A program made the position numbers and the translations under genes. The notes below the pieces were generated by a model. It was not told the DNA's origin, did not search any database, and was given only the letters and a program-made list of their open reading frames with translations. Shown here one piece after another: positions 1-7,002 of a DNA stretch of 12,050 nucleotides (the stretch's first letter is position 1; each line of letters opens with the position of its first letter). The DNA is from Casp-actino8 sp964614655 (GTDB lineage Bacteria; Actinomycetota; Acidimicrobiia; Acidimicrobiales; Ilumatobacteraceae): assembly GCA_964614655.1 (NCBI GenBank), contig CAZTPF010000044.1, positions 1 to 12,050 of the forward strand, written 5' to 3'.

Positions 1-383
<383 letters not shown>

Positions 384-406
384 ACTCAGCTCGTGCTTGC
401 TCTGGA

Positions 407-427
407 GTTGTCAGGGATCCTGACGAC
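407..427 (+). other. Hairpin in the 23S-5S spacer
   Basis: GTTGTCAGG (407-415) pairs with CCTGACGAC (419-427) around a GAT loop. This gives nine pairs including one T-G wobble. It lies in the roughly 50-base spacer between 23S and 5S, which holds no tRNA. It may be an RNase processing or folding element of the rRNA precursor. The structure is seen in the sequence; the role is inferred. Confidence 0.4.
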
Positions 428-433
428 ACAAGA

Positions 434-553
434 TTTCCGGTGGCCATAGCGGCGGAGATACACCCGTTCCCATTCCGAACACGGCAGTTAAGCCCGCCAG
501 CGCCGATGGTACTTGGGGGTAGACCCCCTGGGAGAGTAGGTCGCTGCCGGAAT
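434..553 (+). rRNA. rrf: 5S ribosomal RNA
   Basis: A 120-base 5S rRNA of standard bacterial form. The terminal helix is visible as TTCCGG (435-440) pairing with CCGGAA (547-552). The conserved loop sequence CCCATTCCGAACACGG and the later GCGCCGATGGTACT and GGGAGAGTAGGTCGC blocks are all present. The gene follows 23S by about 50 bases in the usual 23S-5S order. The exact ends are set from the helix and may be off by one or two bases. Confidence 0.97.
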
Positions 554-561
554 TAGTCGAT

Positions 562-597
562 GAAACAGCCCGATCGCACATGCGGTCGGGCTGTTTC
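562..597 (+). terminator. rRNA operon terminator hairpin
   Basis: GAAACAGCCCGA (562-573) pairs perfectly with TCGGGCTGTTTC (586-597). The stem continues inward through a T-G wobble and CGC/GCG to a four-base ACAT loop, giving 16 pairs in all. It starts 9 bases after 5S rRNA, where an rRNA terminator is expected. No T-tract follows (the next bases are GCGTTCTGG), which is common in actinobacteria. The arm contains an A-run on one side and a T-run on the other. The ATG at 560 lies at the foot of this hairpin and is therefore an unlikely start for the next gene. Confidence 0.85.
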
Positions 598-611
598 GCG
601 TTCTGGCACCG

Positions 612-617
612 TAACCT
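612..617 (+). promoter_or_regulatory. Candidate -10 box for a leaderless TPR transcript
   Basis: TAACCT fits the actinobacterial TANNNT -10 pattern and sits 8 bases before the ATG at 626. Transcription starting at the normal distance would begin at or within a base or two of the start codon, and there is no Shine-Dalgarno before that ATG. No convincing -35 is visible. A leaderless mRNA is inferred. Confidence 0.4.
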
Positions 618-625
618 GGCCAGTC

Positions 626-1957
626 ATGCCGAACGACCGCTCTCCTCGTCGCGCCTCGGGTTCGTCCCGACCGGGTTCGCCTCGCCAGGGGCGCTCTGGC
701 GCGCCTCGCTCAGGTGAGCCGCGTCGAGCCGGGTCTCGTCCGGCCGGGGGACGCTCCGGTGCGTCCCGCTCCGATGGGTCGCGTTCTGGATCGCCACGTT
801 CTGGAGCGTCACGCTCCGGTGGGTCGCGTTCGGGCGGACCCCGCCGTGATGATCGACGTGATGATCGTCGGGAAACTCGACGTGATGATCGACGTGACAG
901 CCGATCTGGCGACCAGGCATCCGATCGTCCCCGTCGTCGCTCCGACGATCGGCCGGGTGCCCGTGGAGGCACTCGTGGTGGGGCCGGTGGTGCGCGACGC
1001 TTCGATCGACGTGATGACAGGCGCGACGACAGGCAGGACGACAGGCGGGACGATCGACGCGGTGCTCCATCGCGGGCCGGTGCGCGTCGTCTCCCACCTC
1101 GTCAGGCTCGTGACGAAGACAGGGCGCCGAAGAACGAGGCTGAACGGCGTCGGGCTGCGGTGCGCGCTCGTGGTGCCGGCCAGGTTCGCAAGGGTGTCGA
1201 GCAGACACGAGTCGAACGAACTCCGGAGATCTGGATCGACGAGGGCTCAGTGCGTGAGGCTGCCCAGTCGGCGACCGAACGTGGGCGCGAGACGGCGCCG
1301 GCTCCGAAGCGTCGAGACGTCAAACGTCCCGGAGAACTTGCGCCCGATGTGGCGGCCAAGGTCGACGACGTCCTCGAACCACGTCGTGCGGCCCGCCTGA
1401 AGGATCGCCTTCTCCAGGCGCAGGTGGCTCTCGAGGGAGAGCGATTCACCGATTCGCTGCGTATGGCTCGTTCCCTCGCCAAAGAGATGCCCCAAGTGGC
1501 CGCCGTCCATGAGGTGATCGGATTGTCGAGCTACCGCCTCGGCAAGTGGCGCGATGCGATTGCGTCGCTCGAGATCGCCCGGAACCTGCGTCCTCGAGTC
1601 GAGGACCTGCCCGTTCTCGCCGATTGCTATCGGGCCTTGCGACGGTGGACCGAAGTCGACGAGGTGTGGGCCGAGATCAAGGAGTCGTCACCGTCTCACG
1701 AGGTGATGTCCGAGGGGCGCATCGTGTACGCCGGGTCGCTCGCCGAACGAGGTGACATGCGCGGAGCGATCGCGCTGATGGCCAAGACGGCGTCGATTCC
1801 GCGGCGAATCAAACCCCACCATCTGAAGCAGTGGTACGTTCTCGCCGATCTCTACGACCGCGCCGGCGACGTCAGGCGGGCCCGCGACATGTTCCGTCGC
1901 ATCGCCGCCGTCGATGCGCGATACGCCGACGTGACCCAGCGCATCGCCTCTCTCTGA
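626..1957 (+). CDS. TPR protein with long Arg/Ser/Gly/Asp repeat N-terminus
   Basis: A 443-residue protein in two parts. Residues 1 to about 180 are low complexity and very basic: first (S/P)RSG-type pentapeptides, then two blocks of RDDR repeats, with no hydrophobic core. After a linker containing PEIWIDEG (a motif I associate with actinobacterial relatives) and KRPGEL, residues about 254-443 form helical tetratricopeptide-like repeats (LLQAQVALEGERFTDSLRMA, YRLGKWRDAIASLEIA, LADLYDRAGDVRRARDMF). TPR domains bind proteins; no catalytic motif is visible. Its place ahead of the HAD and tlyA genes matches M. tuberculosis Rv1691, also a TPR protein. I chose ATG 626 rather than the in-frame ATG 560 because the latter lies in the rRNA terminator; TAACCT at 612 fits a leaderless start. 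The function is unknown. The adjacent rRNA operon and the RGG/RS-like tail make RNA or ribosome association a possible but unproven role. Confidence 0.85.
   Translation: MPNDRSPRRASGSSRPGSPRQGRSGAPRSGEPRRAGSRPAGGRSGASRSDGSRSGSPRSGASRSGGSRSGGPRRDDRRDDRRETRRDDRRDSRSGDQASDRPRRRSDDRPGARGGTRGGAGGARRFDRRDDRRDDRQDDRRDDRRGAPSRAGARRLPPRQARDEDRAPKNEAERRRAAVRARGAGQVRKGVEQTRVERTPEIWIDEGSVREAAQSATERGRETAPAPKRRDVKRPGELAPDVAAKVDDVLEPRRAARLKDRLLQAQVALEGERFTDSLRMARSLAKEMPQVAAVHEVIGLSSYRLGKWRDAIASLEIARNLRPRVEDLPVLADCYRALRRWTEVDEVWAEIKESSPSHEVMSEGRIVYAGSLAERGDMRGAIALMAKTASIPRRIKPHHLKQWYVLADLYDRAGDVRRARDMFRRIAAVDARYADVTQRIASL
764..838 (+). repeat. Five 15-base repeats encoding (S/P)RS(G/D)x
   Basis: Five in-frame 15-base units encode SRSDG, SRSGS, PRSGA, SRSGG and SRSGG in the disordered N-terminus of the TPR protein. 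The units are diverged at third positions, so the peptide pattern is better kept than the DNA. Similar but less regular units lie just upstream. Confidence 0.8.
845..904 (+). repeat. Tandem 12-base repeat encoding RDDR (five units)
   Basis: Units start at 845, 857, 869, 881 and 893. Copies 1 and 4 are identical (CGTGATGATCGA) and copy 2 differs by one base. Copies 3 and 5 are more diverged (RETR and RDSR). The near-identity at the DNA level suggests recent repeat expansion rather than only selection on the peptide. Confidence 0.85.
1010..1057 (+). repeat. Second 12-base repeat block encoding RDDR/QDDR (four units)
   Basis: Units start at 1010, 1022, 1034 and 1046 and encode RDDR, RDDR, QDDR, RDDR. 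Unlike the first block, Arg is mostly AGG and Asp mostly GAC. This block is therefore either an older array or an independent expansion of the same peptide motif. Confidence 0.8.
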
Positions 1958-2028
1958 CGTTCGAGTCCACACTCCGTTCGACGTCGCGCCGAACTTCACG
2001 GTGCGTACAGGAACAGGAGGAATCGGCC

Positions 2029-2403
2029 ATGAACATCACCGTTGTTTGCGGAACGTTGAGCAGCGATCCGGTCTGGCGTTCGCTGCCGTCGGGTAGCACG
2101 GTCGTCGCTCTCGAGGTCACCACCGACAGCGCATTCGAAACTCGATCGACGGTCCCGGTTTCGATGGTGGATCCCCGGGGAGTGCGCGAGTTGGAGCGAC
2201 TGGGCACGGGAGACGTCGTGGTGGTGATCGGGGAGACCCGCCGCCGGTTCTTCCGAACCGGTGGTGCGACTGGGAGCCGTACCGAGGTGCGAGCGACCCA
2301 CGTGATTCCGGCTGGCCGTCGGGCTCGGGTGACATCCGCACTGCGTCACGTGGCCGACGTGGTGGGAGGCGCCGCCGACCGAGAACTACTCTGCGAGACA
2401 TGA
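2029..2403 (+). CDS. SSB-like OB-fold protein
   Basis: A 124-residue protein resembling the single-stranded DNA-binding protein family: MNITVVCGTLSSDP opens like the first OB-fold strands of SSB (N-x-V-x-G-x-L-x-x-D-P). PSGSTVVALEVTT and LGTGDVVVVIGETRRRFF match the later strand pattern and the 'GD-x-V-x-V-x-G' turn. It is shorter than typical SSB (about 150-180 residues) and lacks the Gly/Pro-rich linker and the acidic DDDIPF-type tail that recruits repair partners; it ends in RELLCET. It is therefore probably a paralogue and not the replicative SSB. The ATG at 2029 is supported by AGGAGG at 2015-2020, 8 bases upstream. Its stop overlaps the aldolase start in ATGA. The DNA-binding role is inferred from the fold. 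Confidence 0.78.
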   Translation: MNITVVCGTLSSDPVWRSLPSGSTVVALEVTTDSAFETRSTVPVSMVDPRGVRELERLGTGDVVVVIGETRRRFFRTGGATGSRTEVRATHVIPAGRRARVTSALRHVADVVGGAADRELLCET

Positions 2404-3287
2404 ATCAGGAACAATTGACCCGAGTTCGTAGTGGCCACGGCTTCATCGCCGCGCTCGATCAGAGCGGTGGGAGCACGCCGAAGGCCTTGCGTCTCTACGG
2501 GATCGAGGAGTCCGAGTACTCGTCGGAAGCCGAGATGTTCGATCTGATCCACGCCATGCGTTCCCGCATGATCACCAGTCCGGCCTTCACCGGGGATCGG
2601 GTGCTCGGCGCGATCCTGTTCGAAGGAACCATGGACCGCGAGATCGACGGTCGGGGCAGTGCCGACTATCTCTGGACGCAGAAGAAGGTCGTGCCGTTCC
2701 TGAAGGTCGACAAAGGTCTCGAAGACGAGGCCGACGGTGTGCAGACGATGAAGCCCATGCCCCAGCTCGACGATCTCTTGAAGCGTGCCGTCGACAAGGG
2801 GATCTTCGGTACCAAGATGCGGTCGGTGATCAAGATCGCCGATCCGACCGGAGTGAAGAAGGTCGTGGCCCAGCAGTTCACGGTCGGCCGTCAGATCCTC
2901 GCCGCCGGACTCGTGCCGATCATCGAGCCCGAAGTCGACATCAACAGTCCGTCGAAAGAAGAAGCCGAGAAGATCCTGAAAGTCGAGATCCTCGACGAGT
3001 TGTCGAAGCAGCCGGCCGACCAACCGGTGATGTTGAAACTCACGTTGCCCTCGGTCGACGACTTCTACGCCGAACTCGTCGCACATCCGAGCGTTCTGCG
3101 CGTGGTCGCATTGTCGGGTGGCTATTCGCGAGACGACGCCAACGCCAAGTTGTCGCGCAACCACGGCATGATCGCCAGTTTCTCGCGGGCGCTCACCGAG
3201 GGCTTGTCGGCTCGACAGTCGGATGGCGATTTCGACGCCGCCCTCGATGCCGCCATCGCCAGCATCTACGCGGCGTCCAACACCTGA
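2400..3287 (+). CDS. fda: Fructose-bisphosphate aldolase class I
   Basis: A 295-residue enzyme of the bacterial class I (Schiff-base, metal-independent) type known from staphylococci, about 296 residues long. It cleaves fructose 1,6-bisphosphate to dihydroxyacetone phosphate and glyceraldehyde 3-phosphate (EC 4.1.2.13) in cytosolic glycolysis and gluconeogenesis. Visible blocks are ALDQSGGSTPKAL (18-30), KVDKG (102-106), GTKMRSVIK (137-145), IIEPEVDI (174-181), KLTLP (213-217) and ALSGGYSRDDAN (237-248). Lys213 is the expected Schiff-base lysine and Glu176 the expected acid/base residue, by position against the staphylococcal enzyme. The start ATG overlaps the SSB-like stop (ATGA) and only a weak SD precedes it, which suggests translational coupling. 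It is full length. Whether the genome also encodes a class II aldolase cannot be told from this window. Confidence 0.95.
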   Translation: MNQEQLTRVRSGHGFIAALDQSGGSTPKALRLYGIEESEYSSEAEMFDLIHAMRSRMITSPAFTGDRVLGAILFEGTMDREIDGRGSADYLWTQKKVVPFLKVDKGLEDEADGVQTMKPMPQLDDLLKRAVDKGIFGTKMRSVIKIADPTGVKKVVAQQFTVGRQILAAGLVPIIEPEVDINSPSKEEAEKILKVEILDELSKQPADQPVMLKLTLPSVDDFYAELVAHPSVLRVVALSGGYSRDDANAKLSRNHGMIASFSRALTEGLSARQSDGDFDAALDAAIASIYAASNT

Positions 3288-3308
3288 TCGCCGTTCGGTA
3301 TCCGAAGT

Positions 3309-4505
3309 TCAGAGGTCGAACAAGGGTCTGATCACCGGCCCGGTGCGCAATTTCGGTGTGAAGAACGTCGATTTCGGCGGCATGAGGAGCCCTTCGTCGG
3401 CCGTACGGCGGATTTCAGCGACCGTCACCGGACGGATGAGCACGCCGGCCGTCGTTCCGTGCTGGGCTCGCCCGACGATGTCGACCACGTGATCGACTCC
3501 GTGCTGATAGGTGACGTCGTGAGGCAGATCGCGCAGTGCATGCTCGAGTCGGGCGCCGTCGAGGTCGCGTACGCCGGGGAATGCCTCGGGACGGGGAGTC
3601 ATCCACGTCCCTGACCCATCGGGGGCCACGAGGACGAGGGAACCACGACGATCCATGTCATTGGTGATCTCGGGCTCGATCAGGCCGGCCGGTTCGAGAA
3701 AGAACGACTGGGCCAGGACGTCGCGCAGAGTCGAGAAGTCGACCGCCGAGTAGAGCCGATGGATGGCGGCCACACTCAGTTGATCGGCGATCAACTCGCC
3801 CACGTAGGTCATGGTGGTCTCGGCCCTTCCGTGCGAGCCGGTGTCGTTCGTCCTCTCCTCGTCGCGGAACGATCGGCTGATGGCGTACCGGTGGTGCCCG
3901 TCGGCGATCACCACGTCATGAGACGACACTGCCTGCGAAATGGCGGCGACACGCTCAGGATCGCGAACCCGTTCGAAGGAATGGACGACCCCCTCGACGT
4001 CGACCGACCCCATCGGTTCCCCCGGCTCGGCGAGCAGATCGGTCAGGCCACTGGCGAGCGACAGCCCCCACACGGGTGACAGATTGGCGAGGGTGGCGCG
4101 AGTCAGATCGAGGCGATCGGTGCGAGCCTTCGGCGTGGTGCGCTCGTGGGGCAGCACGCCGCCGGCGCCCTCGTCGACGACCTCCAAGGCTCCGATCACC
4201 CCGCTCGTCCGTCGGTCCTTGCCGAGGGCGTCGACGAATTCCATGCGATAGATGGTGAACGACGGTTCGTCGTCGGCGACGAGGACGTTCAGGTCGATCC
4301 ACGAGCGCAGTCGGTGCCCGGCGTCCTCGTATCGCGTCGGTCCGTCGGACTCGAGCGGTACGTCGACGTGAACCACGTTCTGGGGGTGGCGAGAGGCGAG
4401 TTCGCTTCGATCGGTCTCCGACAAGACGTCGTACGGAGGGGCGAGAACGAGATCGAGGTCGACTCCCGAATAGCGAAGGGCGCGGAACGGTTCGAAGCGG
4501 GGCAC
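3309..4505 (-). CDS. DUF1015 family protein
   Basis: A 398-residue protein, full length for the DUF1015 family (COG4198). It shows the family's conserved blocks: PFRALRY (6-12), LAPPYDVLS (21-29), LPHERT (118-123), ADGHHRY (201-207) and, close to the C-terminus, MPPKSTFFTPKLRTG. The conserved His, Asp and Glu residues in these blocks suggest an enzyme, but I know of no established reaction, so none is assigned. There is no signal peptide or membrane segment. The start is GTG at 4503-4505, giving the typical MPRFEPFRALRY opening; a GGAG lies only two bases upstream, which is poor spacing. It is the only leftward gene in the window, convergent with fda (21-base gap) and divergent from the HAD gene. 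Confidence 0.9.
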   Translation of the reverse strand: MPRFEPFRALRYSGVDLDLVLAPPYDVLSETDRSELASRHPQNVVHVDVPLESDGPTRYEDAGHRLRSWIDLNVLVADDEPSFTIYRMEFVDALGKDRRTSGVIGALEVVDEGAGGVLPHERTTPKARTDRLDLTRATLANLSPVWGLSLASGLTDLLAEPGEPMGSVDVEGVVHSFERVRDPERVAAISQAVSSHDVVIADGHHRYAISRSFRDEERTNDTGSHGRAETTMTYVGELIADQLSVAAIHRLYSAVDFSTLRDVLAQSFFLEPAGLIEPEITNDMDRRGSLVLVAPDGSGTWMTPRPEAFPGVRDLDGARLEHALRDLPHDVTYQHGVDHVVDIVGRAQHGTTAGVLIRPVTVAEIRRTADEGLLMPPKSTFFTPKLRTGPVIRPLFDL

Positions 4506-4509
4506 GGCT

Positions 4510-4525
4510 CCAGGTTGTCACCTGG
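4510..4525. promoter_or_regulatory. Perfect inverted repeat between DUF1015 and HAD genes
   Basis: CCAGGT (4510-4515) and ACCTGG (4520-4525) flank TGTC: a 6-4-6 perfect dyad in the 78-base divergent gap, 4 bases from the DUF1015 start codon. It could be an operator. On the minus-strand RNA its right arm also covers part of the only GGAG near the DUF1015 start, so an RNA hairpin role is also possible. Confidence 0.4.
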
Positions 4526-4544
4526 CGAGGTCGGCCGGAAAACA

Positions 4545-4566
4545 GGCTCGGGACTCGGGCCGAGCC
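4545..4566 (+). promoter_or_regulatory. Inverted repeat in the HAD gene leader
   Basis: GGCTCGG (4545-4551) pairs with CCGAGCC (4560-4566), a perfect 7-base stem with an 8-base loop. The loop contains CTCGG, which can instead pair with the same CCGAG, so two alternative hairpins are possible. It ends 17 bases before the HAD start. It may be an operator or a leader structure, or chance in GC-rich DNA. Confidence 0.25.
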
Positions 4567-4583
4567 ACTGGCAGGATGGTCGG

Positions 4584-5384
4584 GTGGACGACCGCCTGAT
4601 GCTCTGCGATCTCGACGGCGTGATCTGGCTCGCCCATCGTCCGATCGCCGGATCGGTGGACGCCGTGACGAACTTGCGGGCGGCCGGCTGGCGGGTGATG
4701 TTCGTGACGAACAATTCGTTCTCTCCGGTGGCGTCGGTGGAGGAGTCGCTCGAAGCCATCGGCATCCCGGCGGTCGGAGACGTCGTGACGTCGGCGGCGG
4801 CCGGTGCATCATTGGTCGGCCCTGGAGAACGAGTGCTCGTCTGCGGCGGTCCGGGGATTCGCGAAGAGGTCGAAAGGCGAGGTGCCGACCTCGTCTCGGC
4901 CGAGGAGGCCGAACGGGCCCCGGACTCGCTCGATGCAGTTCTCGTCGGCTTCCATCGCGACTTCGATTTCGACGTGATGCGTCGGGCGGCGACTGCGGTA
5001 CGGGCTGGAGCACGGCTGATCGGTACCAACGACGACGCCACATATCCGACACCCGACGGGCCGATACCGGGCGGCGGATCCATCCTTGCGGCAGTCGCGA
5101 CGGCGTCGGGTGTGCGGCCGATCGTGGCCGGCAAGCCTCATGCGCCGATGGCCGACGTGGTACGTCGGATCGTCGGAGGTGTGTCGGCGTCGGCGGTCAT
5201 GGTCGGTGATCGCCCGAGCACCGACGGACTCTTCGCCCGAACTCTCGGATGTCGGTTTGCCTTGGTGCGTTCGGGGGTGATCGCACCCGATGCCGAACTC
5301 GACCTCGACGGTGACGTCGACGTCGACGTTCACCTCGACGAAGTCGACCTGGCGGCCGTCGTCGAACGTCTGTCGGTACGGTGA
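4584..5384 (+). CDS. HAD-superfamily phosphatase (NagD-like, subclass IIA)
   Basis: A 266-residue cytosolic hydrolase with all four HAD motifs: DLDG (9-12; Asp9 nucleophile, Asp11 acid/base), VTNN (41-44), Lys184 in AGKP, and GDRPSTD (208-214) for magnesium. A large cap lies between motifs II and III, as in the NagD/IIA group. The position directly before tlyA matches M. tuberculosis Rv1692, described as a glycerol 3-phosphate phosphatase; that substrate is possible here but not shown. GTG 4584 is chosen because AGGAT lies 7 bases upstream. ATG 4599, just before LCDLDG, is the alternative and would leave 261 residues. The C-terminus has an Asp/Val-rich run (DLDGDVDVDVHLDEVDL) built on GACGTC repeats. 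tlyA starts 4 bases after the stop. Confidence 0.9.
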   Translation: MDDRLMLCDLDGVIWLAHRPIAGSVDAVTNLRAAGWRVMFVTNNSFSPVASVEESLEAIGIPAVGDVVTSAAAGASLVGPGERVLVCGGPGIREEVERRGADLVSAEEAERAPDSLDAVLVGFHRDFDFDVMRRAATAVRAGARLIGTNDDATYPTPDGPIPGGGSILAAVATASGVRPIVAGKPHAPMADVVRRIVGGVSASAVMVGDRPSTDGLFARTLGCRFALVRSGVIAPDAELDLDGDVDVDVHLDEVDLAAVVERLSVR

Positions 5385-5388
5385 CCGG

Positions 5389-6144
5389 GTGTCCCGTCGC
5401 CGACGCCTCGATGCCGACCTCGTCCGACGTGGGCTCGTGACGAGTCGCGTCGAGGCCCAAGAGATGATCGACAACGGTCGGGTACTCGTCAACGGTGCCG
5501 TGGCCGACAAGTCGTCGCGTCTCGTCGATCCGGCCGATGCCGTGATCGTCGACGCGCCTCCGGCCCGTTTCGTCTCGCGCGGCGGAGAGAAGTTGGCCGC
5601 TGCACTCGAGGGATTCGGTCTCGACGTGTCGGGCCGTCGCGTCCTCGACGCCGGGGCGTCGACCGGTGGCTTCACCGACTGCTTGCTGCAGGCCGGGGCG
5701 GCCCACGTGGTGGCGCTCGACGTGGGTCACGGGCAACTGCACCCCAGGATTCGCCACGACGAACGGGTGACGGTGATCGAGCGTTTCAACGTCCGTGAGG
5801 TGACCGAGTCCGACATCGGCGGTCCGGTCGACATGGTCGTCGCCGATCTCTCGTTCATCTCGCTCACTTTGGTGATCGAGGCGTTGATCGGAGTGTGCCG
5901 GGAGGGAGCGGATCTGGTGGTGCTCGTGAAACCGCAGTTCGAGGCCGGCCGGCGCGACGTCGCGCGTGGTCGGGGTGTCGTCACCGACCCAGTCGTGCAC
6001 CAGCGGGCCGTCGACGACGTGAGTGCGGCCGTGGTCGGGGCCGGTGCCGACGTCGTCGGGGTGATGGAGTCGCCGATCAAGGGTGGTCAGGGCAACGTCG
6101 AGTTCCTGATGCTCGCCAGAACACGTGGGAGAATGTCGTCATGA
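5389..6144 (+). CDS. tlyA: TlyA rRNA 2'-O-ribose methyltransferase
   Basis: A 251-residue protein with an N-terminal S4-type RNA-binding domain (residues about 4-60, RLDADLVRRGLVTSR) and a Rossmann methyltransferase domain. The SAM-binding loop is LDAGASTGGFTD (86-97). The catalytic tetrad expected from the mycobacterial enzyme is seen as Lys68, Asp153, Lys181 and Glu238. A short linker, ARFV (59-62), corresponds to the interdomain RAWV of M. tuberculosis TlyA. The family methylates C1409 of 16S and C1920 of 23S rRNA, and its loss gives capreomycin resistance in mycobacteria. The GTG at 5389 gives the normal MSRRRRLDADL opening and lies 4 bases after the HAD stop; no strong SD is visible. The stop overlaps the nadK start in ATGA. 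Confidence 0.95.
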   Translation: MSRRRRLDADLVRRGLVTSRVEAQEMIDNGRVLVNGAVADKSSRLVDPADAVIVDAPPARFVSRGGEKLAAALEGFGLDVSGRRVLDAGASTGGFTDCLLQAGAAHVVALDVGHGQLHPRIRHDERVTVIERFNVREVTESDIGGPVDMVVADLSFISLTLVIEALIGVCREGADLVVLVKPQFEAGRRDVARGRGVVTDPVVHQRAVDDVSAAVVGAGADVVGVMESPIKGGQGNVEFLMLARTRGRMSS

Positions 6145-6995
6145 CCGCCGAGCCCACGGTTCTTCTGGTCGGTCACGCCGACCGACCCGATGCGGCAGTT
6201 CTCGCGACCCGTGCCGAACGATGGCTGCTCGAGAACGGCTGTCGAGTGGTGGCCGCCGACGAGGATCGGTCGACCCTCGGGTTGTCCGGGACCCAGCCAT
6301 GGGAACCGGGCCAGTCGGTGTCGCTCGTGTTGAGCATCGGCGGCGACGGAACGGTGCTACGGGCCGTGAAGTCCGTGGGGGAGAACGAGACGCCGATCCT
6401 CGGGGTGAACGTCGGTCTGCTCGGCTATCTCACCGCTGTCGAACCGCCGGCCATGCTCGACGCCCTGGCCGACTTCTTCGCCGGTCGACTGGCCAGCGAA
6501 TCGCGGTTCGTTCTCGACGTCGCCGTGCACACCACCGACGGGGTCGCCCGTCATCGGGCGCTGAACGAGGCGTCGCTCGAGAAGCTCACGGCCGGACACA
6601 CCGTTCGCCTGCAGATGCGCATCGACGGTGCTCCGTTCACCTCGTATCAAGCCGACGGAATGATCGTCGCGACCCCCACCGGGTCGACGGCCTATTCGTT
6701 GTCGGCTCGCGGCCCGATTCTGTCGCCGCTCATGAAGGCGATCGTCGTGACCCCTCTGTCACCTCACATGCTCTTCGACCGATCCCTCGTGTTGGCCGCA
6801 ACTGAAGTCGTGGAAATGGAGGTCACCGGAAGTCGGCCGGTCGGCCTGGCCGTCGACGGCGAGTATCTGGGCGTACTGCAACCCGGTGATCGAATCGTGT
6901 GCAGTGAGGCGAGCCATCCGGCGACCTTCGTGAAGGTGCACGGCGAGCGTTTCCACGACGTCCTCAAATCCAAGTTCGGTCTGGCCGATCGTTAG
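6141..6995 (+). CDS. nadK: NAD kinase
   Basis: A 284-residue cytosolic kinase that makes NADP from NAD (EC 2.7.1.23), using ATP or polyphosphate in actinobacteria. Family signatures are all present: SIGGDGTVLRA (66-75) with catalytic Asp69, LNEAS (141-145) for NAD binding, ATPTGSTAYSLSARGP (177-192), and LSPHM (206-210) in place of the more common CPHSL. The start ATG shares ATGA with the tlyA stop and has GGGAGA at 6127-6132. Its stop codon TAG lies inside the AGGAG that serves recN, so the two genes are probably translated together. The length is normal and the gene order (tlyA-nadK-recN) is the usual actinobacterial one. Confidence 0.96.
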   Translation: MTAEPTVLLVGHADRPDAAVLATRAERWLLENGCRVVAADEDRSTLGLSGTQPWEPGQSVSLVLSIGGDGTVLRAVKSVGENETPILGVNVGLLGYLTAVEPPAMLDALADFFAGRLASESRFVLDVAVHTTDGVARHRALNEASLEKLTAGHTVRLQMRIDGAPFTSYQADGMIVATPTGSTAYSLSARGPILSPLMKAIVVTPLSPHMLFDRSLVLAATEVVEMEVTGSRPVGLAVDGEYLGVLQPGDRIVCSEASHPATFVKVHGERFHDVLKSKFGLADR

Positions 6996-7002
6996 GAGAT
7001 CG

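Noticed and set aside
624..1208. Several overlapping open frames on both strands across the TPR N-terminus
   Set aside because: The repeat DNA is free of stops in many frames; only the plus frame from 626 continues into a recognisable folded domain.
1976..1994. GTTCG...CGAAC inverted repeat after the TPR gene
   Set aside because: Only five pairs with a 9-base loop and no T-tract; likely chance.
2346..3164. Minus-strand open frame of 272 codons opposite fda
   Set aside because: It is a shadow of the aldolase gene, His/Asp/Arg-rich as expected from antisense reading, with no family motif and no SD.
3294..3306. TTCGG-TAT-CCGAA dyad in the 21-base gap between the convergent fda and DUF1015 genes
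   Set aside because: It is well placed for a two-way terminator, but the stem is only five pairs with no T-tract, too weak to call.
4146..4583. Open frame extending the HAD protein 146 codons upstream
   Set aside because: The extension lies antisense to DUF1015, has no HAD sequence, and the nucleophile motif normally sits at the protein N-terminus; GTG 4584 has an SD.
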